Below are positions 8,100 through 16,138 of a stretch of DNA of 54,342 bases, piece after piece. The stretch is from Fimbriimonadaceae bacterium (GTDB taxonomy: Bacteria; Armatimonadota; Fimbriimonadia; Fimbriimonadales; Fimbriimonadaceae). The notes beneath the pieces are model-generated. The model did no database searches. It saw only the letters and a list, made by a program, of their open reading frames with translations, and was not told where the DNA came from. Position numbers and translations under genes: made by a program. The DNA lies in NCBI GenBank assembly GCA_024710805.1, contig JANJUB010000157.1, positions 1-54,342 of the forward strand, in the 5' to 3' direction. Numbering within the stretch: the first letter of the stretch is position 1; every line of letters starts with the position of its first letter.

Positions 8100-8879
8100 A
8101 TGCCGTTATCAGCCGAACAACTCAAACGGGCTTGGATGGACTTCAAGGTGTACAAGCACGAGTCCGCCCGCGACGACTTGATCAACCACTATTCCTACTT
8201 GGTGAAGATCACGTCCGGACGGTTGGTGACCAGTCTGCCCGGAGGACTCGATCGCGAGGATCTCATCGGCGCCGGCGTCATCGGCCTCGTCAAGAGCGTC
8301 GACCAGTTCGACCCCACCCGCGACGTCAAGTTTGAAACCTACGCCATTGCTTTAATCCGTGGCGCGATCTTAGAGATGCTCCGCGACGAGGACTGGGTTC
8401 CGCGCTCGATCCGCGAGAAGCTGAAGGCGCTGGACCGAACGATGATGAGCCTCGAGACCAAGCTTGGCCGTCCCGCTACCGGGCATGAAGTTGCCGAGAC
8501 CATGGGCCTCACGATCGAAGAGGTCAACGAACTGCTGGTCCGCATGGGCCGCACGAACATCTACTCGCTCGACGACATCCTCTCTACCGGTGACGGCGAT
8601 GATCACGTCCACTTCGTGGAGCTGATCGAAGATGAAACGGCCAATCCGGGAGCCGAAGTTGAGGGTCGCGAGATTCGTCGCATGCTGGCTTCGGGGGTCG
8701 ACCGACTCCCCGAACGCGAGCGGTTGGTGATCGCGCTGTACTATTTCGAGGGTCTCACCTTCAAAGAAATCGGCAAAGTGCTGACGGTCAGCGAATCGCG
8801 GGTGTACCAACTGCACACCCAGGCGATGAACCGGCTGCGCAACTTTATTCAGGCGGAGGGCGGAGTCTCCGCCAAATGA
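8100..8879 (+). CDS. fliA: Sigma-28 family RNA polymerase sigma factor (FliA/WhiG type)
   Basis: This 259-residue alternative sigma factor directs RNA polymerase to a specialised promoter set, in FliA's case late flagellar and chemotaxis genes. Regions run in order: sigma 1.2/2 (about 15-95, with DREDLIGAGVIGLVKSVDQFDPTRDVKFETYAIALIRGAILEMLRDEDWVPRS cores), sigma 3 (about 100-150, LGRPATGHEVAETMGL) and sigma 4 (about 205-252, LPERERLVIALYYFEGLTFKEIGKVLTVSESRVYQLHTQA). The DWVPRS after region 2 is typical of FliA/WhiG. No flagellar genes are in the window, so the regulon is unknown. GGAGG lies upstream of the ATG. I use the symbol as a family name. Confidence 0.9.
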   Translation: MPLSAEQLKRAWMDFKVYKHESARDDLINHYSYLVKITSGRLVTSLPGGLDREDLIGAGVIGLVKSVDQFDPTRDVKFETYAIALIRGAILEMLRDEDWVPRSIREKLKALDRTMMSLETKLGRPATGHEVAETMGLTIEEVNELLVRMGRTNIYSLDDILSTGDGDDHVHFVELIEDETANPGAEVEGREIRRMLASGVDRLPERERLVIALYYFEGLTFKEIGKVLTVSESRVYQLHTQAMNRLRNFIQAEGGVSAK

Positions 8880-9185
8880 CCCTTGGGCGAAATCGAGCGG
8901 GTGCACCGGCTAGGGGCCTTGCCATCGCTGCCACGAGTCGGTGAGGGCCAGCGCGAGCGGGGAAGGCCCGACACTCACCGCGAGCCGCGAGAGGACTCGC
9001 TGGACCTGACCAAGGTCCCGGACGATGAGCAAGAAGACGTTGCTCCGGTTTCTCCCGACCTGGTAGAACCGCCGTATCATCTCGATATCGAAGCCTAGGG
9101 GCACGTTTTGTGCGTCCGAAGCGTTATTCAACGATGCAGCCTGACGCAAGGAAGCGCGGCATCTACTAAAATTACTAGGAACAAT
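8880..9185. other. 306-bp intergenic stretch, possible small minus-strand ORF
   Basis: Between the sigma factor and the SurA-like lipoprotein I see no strong gene, hairpin or repeat. The best candidate is a minus-strand frame at 8910-9080 (56 residues, starting MIRRFYQVGRNRSNVF) whose composition is protein-like, but it has no clear ribosome site and a plus-strand frame also stays open here. I would not call it a gene without conservation. AGGA at the right edge serves the lipoprotein start at 9186. Confidence 0.3.
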
Positions 9186-10247
9186 ATGTTCGGGGGCAAT
9201 CGTTTGAAGACGCACAACACCAGTCTCATGATCGGCGCCATCGCAGGGTTCGCCGCCTGCGGCTTGATCTTTGGAGTCAGCGGCTGCGGCAAAGGCGCAG
9301 ACGTTATCGCCGTCATTAACGGCGAGCCGATTACCGAGAAAGAGTACTACAGCTATCTTGAGTTCAAGCCCGAGGTTCGAGTCGCTACCGCGAACGGAGT
9401 CGCGAGCCTCCGAACCGCGGAGGTTCTCGGCTTCCAAGCCATGCAGGATCTGATCGCGCAGAAGGTCACGATGCAGCTGGCGAAGGACAACAAGATCTAT
9501 CCGACCGAGGACGAGATCAACAAGGAGCTCGAGTTTCTCAAGAAGCTGAATCCCAACTTCCTCACGCAACGCACTGCGATGGGTCTCACGTTCGACATGA
9601 TCCGTCAGAGCATCACCTTGGACCTCATCCAGGAGAAGATGCTCACGAAGGATGTGACCGTCACCCTTGCGGAAGCCGAGAAGTACGTCAAGGATAATCC
9701 GAAGGAGTTCATCGATCCGGCTCGCGTCGACCTCTCTTACATCAAGGTAAGCGACGAGCGAACCAAGACCCAGGTCGATCGAGAACTTTCCAGCGGCACG
9801 AGCTTCACCCAGGTCGCGGTCAACTACTCGGAGGCACCGGATGCGAAAAGCACCAATGGCAAGCTGATCGATCGGCTGTCCGGCGGGGCCCCAAAGACTT
9901 CAGACCTTCCTACTGAAGTCCAGAAGGCGATCGCCAACTTCCAAGGCGGCGAAACGACTGATTGGATTCGGTTCGTCGATGGTTGGGGCAAGTTCTACGT
10001 CCACAAGAAAACGGCCGAAAAGCCGATTACCATGGACGACACCAAGAAGGAAGCCCTGCGCCGGCAGCTCGCCAAGATCAAGGGTGCCCAAGGCAAGGAC
10101 ATCAACCGCCAAGTGCTGACGAAGCTGAAGGACAGCAAAGTCGATGTGAACAAGACCGCATTCCAAGAAATGTGGAAGGCCGCCTACAAGCGGTTCATGG
10201 CCGAGAACAAGCTGGAAGGCTTGACCGGTTCCCGAGACGCCCAGTAG
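9186..10247 (+). CDS. SurA/PrsA-like peptidyl-prolyl isomerase lipoprotein
   Basis: This is a predicted periplasmic lipoprotein chaperone of 353 residues. The signal sequence ends in a lipobox, VSGC, with C34 as the lipidated residue. Mature residues start with the SurA_N-like pattern VIAVINGEPITEKEYYSYLEF, followed by a helical chaperone part, then a parvulin-like segment at about 175-290 (ARVDLSYIKVSDERTK to WGKFYVHKK) and a helical C-terminal tail. The parvulin core is divergent, so isomerase activity is uncertain. The ATG at 9186 is chosen because TAGGA lies just upstream. A paralogue lies at 19350-20300. A strong hairpin follows the gene. Confidence 0.82.
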   Translation: MFGGNRLKTHNTSLMIGAIAGFAACGLIFGVSGCGKGADVIAVINGEPITEKEYYSYLEFKPEVRVATANGVASLRTAEVLGFQAMQDLIAQKVTMQLAKDNKIYPTEDEINKELEFLKKLNPNFLTQRTAMGLTFDMIRQSITLDLIQEKMLTKDVTVTLAEAEKYVKDNPKEFIDPARVDLSYIKVSDERTKTQVDRELSSGTSFTQVAVNYSEAPDAKSTNGKLIDRLSGGAPKTSDLPTEVQKAIANFQGGETTDWIRFVDGWGKFYVHKKTAEKPITMDDTKKEALRRQLAKIKGAQGKDINRQVLTKLKDSKVDVNKTAFQEMWKAAYKRFMAENKLEGLTGSRDAQ

Positions 10248-10269
10248 AGAACGAACTGGCGCGAGTAGA

Positions 10270-10300
10270 ACAGGGCACGAGGTAAAACCTCGTGCCCTGT
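10270..10300 (+). terminator. Hairpin terminator after the SurA-like lipoprotein gene
   Basis: A perfect 14-bp inverted repeat (10270-10283 with 10287-10300) closes on an AAA loop. It begins 22 bp after the stop codon. The T-tract is weak. The core CTCGTGCCC is shared with the hairpin at 28119-28188, so it may also be a member of a repeat family. Confidence 0.65.
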
Positions 10301-10336
10301 TGCCCTGTCACTTCGGTCGCCAAGCCCTCAAACCGG

Positions 10337-10342
10337 TAGAAT
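10337..10342 (+). promoter_or_regulatory. -10 element of P5C dehydrogenase, start-proximal
   Basis: TAGAAT lies exactly 6 nt before the ATG at 10349 and no Shine-Dalgarno is present. The spacing implies a leaderless mRNA. Confidence 0.45.
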
Positions 10343-10348
10343 TCGGGC

Positions 10349-11974
10349 ATGGTTCGCGGAATCTTCAACTACCCCCTTCCCGCCAATGAGCCCGTGCTGA
10401 GCTACGCTCCCGGCTCCCCCGAACGAGCTCGCCAGCAGGCTGCCCTCGCCGAACTCAAAGGCCAGGTCGCCGATGTGCCGATGTTCATCGGTGGTGAGGA
10501 AGTGCGAACCGGAAATCTCGGCGACCTACGCCCACCCCACGAGCACGCCCACCTGTTGGGCCAGTTCCACAAGGGTGACGCCAGCCACGTCCGCAAGGCC
10601 ATCGAAGCCGCGCTGGCTGCCAAGCCGGCATGGGAGGCTATGAGCTGGGAGAACCGCGCGCAAATCTTCCTCAAGGCCGCCGACCTGATCGCCACCAAGT
10701 ACCGCCCGTACATGAACGGCACGACGATGCTCGGCCAGAGCAAGAACGCCTTCCAGGCCGAGATCGACAGCGCCTGCGAGATCATCGACTTTCTGCGCTT
10801 CAATGTCCACTTCCTCGACGAGATCTACCGCCAGCAGCCGGTCAGCTCGCCGGGAATCCACAACCGCATGGAGTACCGTCCACTCGAAGGGTTCGTGCTT
10901 GCGATCACGCCGTTCAACTTCACGGCCATCGCTGGCAACCTGCCGACCGCGCCCGCCATGTGCGGAAACGTGGTCGTCTGGAAGCCCGCCAACACCCAGA
11001 TCTACAGCGCGAACATGATCATGAAGGTGCTCCGCGAGGCGGGTTTGCCCGACGGCGTCATCAACCTCGTGTTCACCGACGGCCCGACCGTAGGCGGGGT
11101 CTGTTTCGCCGATCCGCACTTCGCCGGCGTGCACTTCACCGGCTCGACCGGCACGTTCAATCGGATGTGGCGTTCGATTGCCGAGAACCTCGACAACTAC
11201 CGCTCCTATCCGCGCATCGTGGGCGAGACCGGCGGCAAGGACTTCGTCATGGTGCATCCGTCCGCCGATGTCGACGTGGTGGTGACGGCCCTGCTGCGAG
11301 GCGCCTTCGAGTATCAGGGCCAGAAGTGCTCGGCCGCTTCGCGCGCCTACCTGCCATCGAACCTCGCCGCGCAGATCAAGGAGAAGCTCGTCGCCGGGAT
11401 CAAGACCTTCAAGATGGGTTCGGTCGAGGACTTCTCGAACTTCGTCAACGCGGTCATCGACGAGAAGGCGTTCGACAGCATCGCGAAGTACATCGCCGGC
11501 GCCAAGACCGATCCTAACGCCGAGATCCTCGTCGGTGGCGGCTACGACAAGTCGGTGGGCTACTTCATCGAGCCGACCGTCATCGAAGCCAAGCAGCCCC
11601 GCACGACGACCATGTGCGAGGAGATCTTCGGCCCGGTGCTCACGATCTACGTTTACGACGAGGACAAGTACGAGGAGACGCTCGATATCCTCGACACGAC
11701 GTCGCCGTATGCCCTGACAGGCGCGATCATCTCGCAGGACCGAGCCGCGATCGACACCGCCGTGTGGAAGCTCCGCAACAGCGCGGGCAACTTCTACATC
11801 AACGACAAGCCCACCGGCGCGGTCGTCGGTCAGCAGCCGTTCGGCGGAGCCCGCGTCTCGGGCACCAATGACAAGGCGGGTTCGGCACTGAACCTCTTTC
11901 GCTGGCTCAGCGCCCGAACGATCAAGGAAACGTTCGTGCCGCCGACCGACTATCGCTATCCGTTCTTGGGGTAG
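10349..11974 (+). CDS. pruA: L-glutamate gamma-semialdehyde (P5C) dehydrogenase
   Basis: This 541-residue ALDH-superfamily enzyme oxidises glutamate semialdehyde to glutamate with NAD+, the second step of proline breakdown. The stand-alone length and N-terminus (FNYPLPANEPVLSYAPGSPER) match the ALDH4A1/PruA type rather than the PutA fusion. Catalytic features are the Glu in IVGETGGKDF and the nucleophile Cys in FEYQGQKCSAASR; the NAD-binding FTGSTGTFN and the C-terminal QQPFGGARVSGTNDKAG are also present. No proline dehydrogenase gene lies in the window, so the partner must be elsewhere. A hairpin follows 15 bp after the stop. Confidence 0.93.
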   Translation: MVRGIFNYPLPANEPVLSYAPGSPERARQQAALAELKGQVADVPMFIGGEEVRTGNLGDLRPPHEHAHLLGQFHKGDASHVRKAIEAALAAKPAWEAMSWENRAQIFLKAADLIATKYRPYMNGTTMLGQSKNAFQAEIDSACEIIDFLRFNVHFLDEIYRQQPVSSPGIHNRMEYRPLEGFVLAITPFNFTAIAGNLPTAPAMCGNVVVWKPANTQIYSANMIMKVLREAGLPDGVINLVFTDGPTVGGVCFADPHFAGVHFTGSTGTFNRMWRSIAENLDNYRSYPRIVGETGGKDFVMVHPSADVDVVVTALLRGAFEYQGQKCSAASRAYLPSNLAAQIKEKLVAGIKTFKMGSVEDFSNFVNAVIDEKAFDSIAKYIAGAKTDPNAEILVGGGYDKSVGYFIEPTVIEAKQPRTTTMCEEIFGPVLTIYVYDEDKYEETLDILDTTSPYALTGAIISQDRAAIDTAVWKLRNSAGNFYINDKPTGAVVGQQPFGGARVSGTNDKAGSALNLFRWLSARTIKETFVPPTDYRYPFLG

Positions 11975-11989
11975 TTGCAATGCAGAAAA

Positions 11990-12013
11990 CCCTCTCCTCG
12001 TTAGAGGAGAGGG
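11990..12013. terminator. Hairpin between convergent genes
   Basis: CCCTCTCCTC and GAGGAGAGGG form a perfect 10-bp stem with a GTTA loop. The hairpin lies between the stops of pruA and the convergent S41 peptidase and could end transcription from both sides. Confidence 0.6.
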
Positions 12014-12036
12014 CCAGTGAGCAGAGCGACCTGGAG

Positions 12037-13077
12037 TTAACCCTTCGCCTCTAACTCCTTCACCAGCGCTTCCAAGCTCTTTTTCAGCTCTGGATCCTGC
12101 ACCTTGGTGACGACATTCTTCACCGCGGCGGCGTGGGCGTAGTCCAGCGCCTTTGCGGGATCGACCGCCACGTGGGGCGTGACCCCGGTGCCTTCCCAGT
12201 TGGTCTTCGTGTACGGGTTGATGGCACGGCCGGTGGGGATGAAGCACGAGAAGTGATCGCCCAGCCGAACCACACCGCCAGGATTGGCCCCTCCCCACGT
12301 ATTCGAGCCCACGAGCGTTGCCCGCTTCAATTGCTGCAGGTTGTAGCTGCACTCTTCCGCTCCCGACCCGGTGCGCTTGCTGACCAGCACAAACACGGGT
12401 CGGTCGAGATAGCGTGGGGCAGGTAGCTTCTCCAAGGTCCAGAACTCCTCCGTTCGGTTGCCCTCGCGGAAGTAGATGCTGTTGAGGTGCACCGGCTTTT
12501 CACCGAAGAAGTAGCTGCAGAAGAGCTGAACCCCAGCCGGATGGCCGCCACCGTTGTCGCGTAGATCGATGATCATGGCGTCCGTATTGGAGAGGAACTT
12601 CATCACCCCCTCCACCGGTCGCGCCATGTCCTCCGGACTGCCGAAGAAGTTGAACTTAACGTAACCCACGTTGCCAGGCAGCCGTTCGACCTTTTCAAAG
12701 CCGGAGTTGACGAATCGCGTCTGGAAGGATTGTCGCTCGATTTCCTCCTGCGATGGCTCGCGCGGGTTCTGCCGGGGCGGCAACGGAGTTGCCGAGTAGC
12801 GGAATCGCAGGTGAGCGTCGGTGACATTCGCCTTGAGAATCTCGTTGACCTTCGCTGAGAAGGTGTTGGGGTCGGTGATCTGCTTGTAATCGTCTTTCTT
12901 GCGCCAATCGGCGAGCGCACCCTCGACCTTCTTCGCAATGTCGGGCATCACGTAGCGAGCATTCATTTCACGCACGAGATTGTCCATGACAGAGTCCTTC
13001 GTCGTTTGGTCGAGGTTTGCCACCAGTGCCGAAAAGGGATTCAGCAACAGGGCAGAAATGAGGGTGGTGGTGATCAT
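12037..13077 (-). CDS. S41 family (IRBP/C-terminal processing-like) peptidase
   Basis: This exported serine peptidase has 346 residues. An N-terminal hydrophobic segment (MITTTLISALLLNPFSALVA) with no basic residue probably acts as a signal or anchor. A helical N-terminal domain (about 25-110) is followed by the tail-specific protease fold: VGYVKFNFFG, MIIDLRDNGGGHPAGVQL, then the nucleophile region KRTGSGAEECSYNLQQ with S238 as the likely catalytic Ser, and WGGANPGG. This pattern fits the IRBP-like S41 subgroup without a PDZ domain. The start overlaps the stop of the upstream TetR gene by 4 bp, so TetR and peptidase form one operon and the regulator may control the peptidase. Confidence 0.85.
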   Translation of the reverse strand: MITTTLISALLLNPFSALVANLDQTTKDSVMDNLVREMNARYVMPDIAKKVEGALADWRKKDDYKQITDPNTFSAKVNEILKANVTDAHLRFRYSATPLPPRQNPREPSQEEIERQSFQTRFVNSGFEKVERLPGNVGYVKFNFFGSPEDMARPVEGVMKFLSNTDAMIIDLRDNGGGHPAGVQLFCSYFFGEKPVHLNSIYFREGNRTEEFWTLEKLPAPRYLDRPVFVLVSKRTGSGAEECSYNLQQLKRATLVGSNTWGGANPGGVVRLGDHFSCFIPTGRAINPYTKTNWEGTGVTPHVAVDPAKALDYAHAAAVKNVVTKVQDPELKKSLEALVKELEAKG

Positions 13078-13712
13078 GGTTGGGCTTCCTTGTTGGTTTG
13101 GGATTGGACTCCTCGCAAGAGGAGATCGAGCATCGGAGCCAGTCGCGTGCGAATGCCATCGGGATTGCCGAGTTCGCGAACGCTAAGGCTGTAGGGCAGA
13201 AATGCGTTGGTCGCCAGCAGCATTGCCTCTGCTGTCGATGGTGGGTCGGCGACCGCGAACTGGCCGGTGAGCGTGCCCTCGTGAAGGACCGCCGCGATCA
13301 GGTCGCGTTCGACATTGAAGTAGTGCTGCCGGCGAGTCATGTAAGCAGGCCGGACGACTTCGAACAGTTCGTCGAGACTCTGGTGGTAGGCCTGGACCTG
13401 CTCCACTCGGCCCATCACACGCCGCTCGAGCATCTGGCGCAGTCGCTCTGCCGGATGCGCGGAGGAGTCCGCAAGGCGTTCGAGTTCGGCATGCACCGAC
13501 TCCACAACCCGGCCGATCGACGAGAGTCCGACATCCTCCTTCCCGGAGAAGTAGAGGTAAAGGGTCCGCTTGCTTAGCCGAGCTTCCTTGGCCAGGTCGT
13601 CCATGGTCATCTTGCGAAATCCGTAGCGGGACATGATCCGGTCGCAGGCATCGAGGATCGTCTCTCGGGTCTCAGGCTTGGGGGTTGTTCGGGTTGATGC
13701 GACGGCAGCCAT
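13074..13712 (-). CDS. TetR/AcrR family transcriptional regulator
   Basis: This 212-residue regulator has a helix-turn-helix at about residues 15-60 (ETILDACDRIMSRYGFRKMTMDDLAKEARLSKRTLYLYF spans helices 1-4) and an all-helical ligand/dimer domain. The ATG at 13712 is preferred; a TTG at 13718 is also in frame. TATCAT lies 7 nt upstream of the ATG. Palindromes in the upstream gap (notably 13746-13757) could be its operator. It is co-transcribed with the S41 peptidase and divergent from the phosphate-uptake operon. The ligand is unknown. Confidence 0.9.
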   Translation of the reverse strand: MAAVASTRTTPKPETRETILDACDRIMSRYGFRKMTMDDLAKEARLSKRTLYLYFSGKEDVGLSSIGRVVESVHAELERLADSSAHPAERLRQMLERRVMGRVEQVQAYHQSLDELFEVVRPAYMTRRQHYFNVERDLIAAVLHEGTLTGQFAVADPPSTAEAMLLATNAFLPYSLSVRELGNPDGIRTRLAPMLDLLLRGVQSQTNKEAQP

Positions 13713-13731
13713 GTCCAATATGATACATCAC

Positions 13732-13757
13732 TGCACGAAAAACGTATTGCGTGCAAT
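13732..13757. promoter_or_regulatory. Palindromes upstream of tetR, candidate operator
   Basis: ATTGC-GT-GCAAT (13746-13757) is a perfect 5-bp-arm palindrome, and TGCACG (13732-13737) with CGTGCA (13750-13755) forms an overlapping inverted repeat with a 12-bp spacer. They lie 20-45 bp upstream of the TetR start, where autorepressor sites are common. Binding is inference. Confidence 0.35.
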
Positions 13758-13816
13758 AAGTCATTGGGCCTACGTTGAACCTGCCGGAATGCTGGGCCCT
13801 GGTCTCCTTAACAATC

Positions 13817-13855
13817 TTCACATTCCCATAACCTTCCGTTGAAGATTCCTTAACA
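13817..13855 (+). promoter_or_regulatory. Pho-box-like direct repeats upstream of the porin-pst operon
   Basis: Hexamers TTCACA (13817), ATAACC (13828), GTTGAA (13839, weak) and TTAACA (13850) are spaced by exactly 11 bp; another TTAACA is at 13808, out of phase by 2 bp. Eleven-bp periodic TTAACA-like repeats are the layout of PhoP/PhoB sites in several phyla. The repeats end 36 bp before the porin ATG. Given the downstream phosphate genes this is a plausible PhoB site, but the unit conservation is modest. Confidence 0.4.
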
Positions 13856-13890
13856 TCCCTCCTCCACCATGGCCCGTGGGAGGAGGAACT

Positions 13891-15297
13891 ATGCCCAATC
13901 TTCACAAGAGGTCTTGGCTCATGCTGGCGACGATCGCGCTCGGCGCATCGCTCGTAGGGGCCCAGGATCAAAAGTCAACAGAGATCAAACCCGCTACCAA
14001 GGACAACAAGACTCGGGTCGCGAGCGCCATGGCACCGCGATTGGCCGAGGTGACCAAGCTGCGCGAGCGCGCAAATGCCGTAACCGGCAAGATCGGCGAA
14101 CTTGCCGCCAGCGGCAAACTGAACACGAGCGACGAGACGGTCGCCGCCCTCAAGGAACTGGTTCAGGAGCTCGCCCAAATCAACGAGCACCTGAAGAAGA
14201 TGCAGGACGAGATCGAAGACATCAAGGGATGGATCGAGGGGCAGAACGAGAACCTGCCGATCATCGCTCAGGATATCAGCGACCTCAAGAAGTTCAAGAA
14301 CGGCTCGTATCTGCAGGTCCAGTATTCGGACGCGCAGAACAACGCGGGCACGCCCCGTCCGAACGATGGCTTCAATATGCGCCGCACGCGCTTCAGCCAC
14401 ACCGGCACCATCGACTCGCGAACCAGCTACAAGATGGCGGTCGACTTCAGCTCGGGATCCCAGCGTCTGGGGGCCGAACTCAAGGACGCACAGATCATCT
14501 ACGACATTGAACCCAGCGGTGACAAAGTAGGCACCCAGCTTTTGGCCGGCCAGCAGAACATCCCGTTGGGCTACGAACTCGAGCGCTCGTCGACGGAGCG
14601 CGAGTTCCCCGAGAGAACGGCGTACAACCGGATCATGCTTGCGGGCGAGCGCGGTCGCGGCGTCTACGTCCGACACGGCATCAACGAGAATCTCGTGGTC
14701 CATGCCGGTACGTGGAACAGCCTCACCTACAGCGACCCGCAGCAGGTCGAAGCCAACACATTCCGCAACCTGTCGGGTACGCGTCTGGCCTACCACGCCG
14801 GTTTGAAGTACTCGACGCCAACGTATGAGCTCGGCTTGAGCGGCTTCTTCGGTTACCGAAACGGCATCACCTTCACCCCGACCGGCGGGGCCGCGGTGAC
14901 CACGCCCTCGGGTGATCGTCGGTTCTTCTACATCGATGGCGCCTACATCATCAATCCGCAGTGGACGGTTCGCGGCGAGATGATGATCGGCAACGATCGC
15001 GTTCCCACCTTTAGCGGAAGCGGGGCCAGCCGGCGCACCAACATGCAGTTCGGCACCGTTCGCGGCAATCACCTCCAGGTGAGCTACATGCCCAACTACC
15101 GCAACACGATCAGCGCCCGAGTCGAGTTCTTTGACCCGAACACCGGTGTCAACGACAACACCCAAGCGTGGGGCCTTGCTTGGTCCTACATGTTCAATCC
15201 AGGGATGCGCCTCACGTTCGCCCATGAGGTCTTCAAGGAGCAGGGCGTCGACGTGAAGAACAACCAAACGACCATCCGCCTTCAGGTGCGGTTCTAA
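13891..15297 (+). CDS. Phosphate-type outer-membrane porin (OprO/OprP-like)
   Basis: This is a 468-residue outer-membrane beta-barrel. The start ATG at 13891 follows GGAGGAGGAACT, and the signal peptide (HKRSWLMLATIALGASLVGA) follows. Residues about 40-135 form a coiled coil (TKLRERANAVTGKIGEL, LVQELAQINEHLKKMQDEIEDI). The rest alternates in barrel strands and ends in Phe (RLQVRF), the usual outer-membrane assembly signal. MRRTRFSHTGTID.RTSYKMAVDF is typical of the phosphate-selective porin O/P family. It sits directly upstream of pstSCAB, 11 bp from pstS, which supports a role in phosphate entry. The long N-terminal coiled coil may trimerise the porin or touch peptidoglycan. Confidence 0.85.
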   Translation: MPNLHKRSWLMLATIALGASLVGAQDQKSTEIKPATKDNKTRVASAMAPRLAEVTKLRERANAVTGKIGELAASGKLNTSDETVAALKELVQELAQINEHLKKMQDEIEDIKGWIEGQNENLPIIAQDISDLKKFKNGSYLQVQYSDAQNNAGTPRPNDGFNMRRTRFSHTGTIDSRTSYKMAVDFSSGSQRLGAELKDAQIIYDIEPSGDKVGTQLLAGQQNIPLGYELERSSTEREFPERTAYNRIMLAGERGRGVYVRHGINENLVVHAGTWNSLTYSDPQQVEANTFRNLSGTRLAYHAGLKYSTPTYELGLSGFFGYRNGITFTPTGGAAVTTPSGDRRFFYIDGAYIINPQWTVRGEMMIGNDRVPTFSGSGASRRTNMQFGTVRGNHLQVSYMPNYRNTISARVEFFDPNTGVNDNTQAWGLAWSYMFNPGMRLTFAHEVFKEQGVDVKNNQTTIRLQVRF

Positions 15298-15308
15298 AGG
15301 AGATCATC

Positions 15309-16121
15309 ATGCTCACCACACTCATTGCGGCAACCATGCTGACCGGCCAATCAGGCTCAGTCACGATCAAGGGCTCGGACACGCTGCTGATCATCAATCA
15401 GCGGTGGGCAGAAGCCTACGGCAAGTCGAATCCGAACGTCTCGGTCAGCGTGACGGGCGGCGGCTCCTCTATCGGAATCCGCGCCTTCATCAACCGGGTC
15501 GCTGACATCTGCGCTTCCTCGCGGAAGATGAAGGCGAGCGAAATCGGCAGTGCGAGAAGCAACCGGGCGATTGCCAACGAGATCCCGGTCGCGCTCGATG
15601 GCTTGGCCATTCTCGTCCACGCATCGAATCCGGTGAAGTCGCTGACGATGGACGAACTTCGACGGATCTACATCGGCCAGATCAAGAACTGGAGTGAACT
15701 CGGCGGCTCGAACTCGCCGATCACGGTGTACAGTCGCGACAGCAACTCGGGGACCTATGGCTTCTTCCAGGAGAAGGTGCTTCGCAACCAGAACTGGGGC
15801 CCGCAGGTGCGGTTCCTGCCTTCGACTTCTGAAGAAGTCCGTGAGGTCGCTCGAACGGAAGGTGGCATCGCCTATGGCGGAGTTGCCTACTTCGTGAACA
15901 AGAGGAATACGAAGATCCTGCCGATTGCGCCCACAAAGGGCGCAGAACCCGTTGCGCCGACCGAAGAGATGGTGCGAAGCAAGAAGTATCCCATCTGGCG
16001 ATACCTCTACTACTACACCAACGGCAAGCCGACGGGCGCCACGAAGTCGTTCATCGACTTCTGCCTCTCCAACGAGGGTCAGAGGCTCGTCGAGCAGGTG
16101 GGTTACTACTCCGTTAAGTAG
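15309..16121 (+). CDS. pstS: Phosphate ABC transporter substrate-binding protein PstS
   Basis: This 270-residue periplasmic phosphate-binding protein contains phosphate-contact motifs of the family: IKGSDTLLIINQRWAE, VTGGGSSIGIRAFINR, ADICASSRKMK, and YSRDSNSGTYGFFQEKV. The signal segment is very short (MLTTLIAATMLTGQ) and lacks basic residues. AAAGGAG precedes the start. It is the second gene of the porin-pst operon and delivers phosphate to PstC-PstA. Confidence 0.93.
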   Translation: MLTTLIAATMLTGQSGSVTIKGSDTLLIINQRWAEAYGKSNPNVSVSVTGGGSSIGIRAFINRVADICASSRKMKASEIGSARSNRAIANEIPVALDGLAILVHASNPVKSLTMDELRRIYIGQIKNWSELGGSNSPITVYSRDSNSGTYGFFQEKVLRNQNWGPQVRFLPSTSEEVREVARTEGGIAYGGVAYFVNKRNTKILPIAPTKGAEPVAPTEEMVRSKKYPIWRYLYYYTNGKPTGATKSFIDFCLSNEGQRLVEQVGYYSVK

Positions 16122-16138
16122 CCAATCAGGGCCGGGGC

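Noticed and set aside
8883-9098. Plus-strand 71-codon frame after the sigma factor
   Set aside because: Starts at TTG without ribosome site, very charged and Pro-rich, and competes with a minus-strand frame; no support for either as a gene.
10526-12352. 608-codon minus-strand frame opposite pruA
   Set aside because: Antisense to a clear aldehyde dehydrogenase; composition (many Arg, Asp, Val, Gly repeats) is that of a reverse-complement shadow.
13975-15267. 430-codon minus-strand frame opposite the porin
   Set aside because: The porin has signal peptide, coiled coil, barrel strands and terminal Phe; the antisense frame has none of the features of a real protein.
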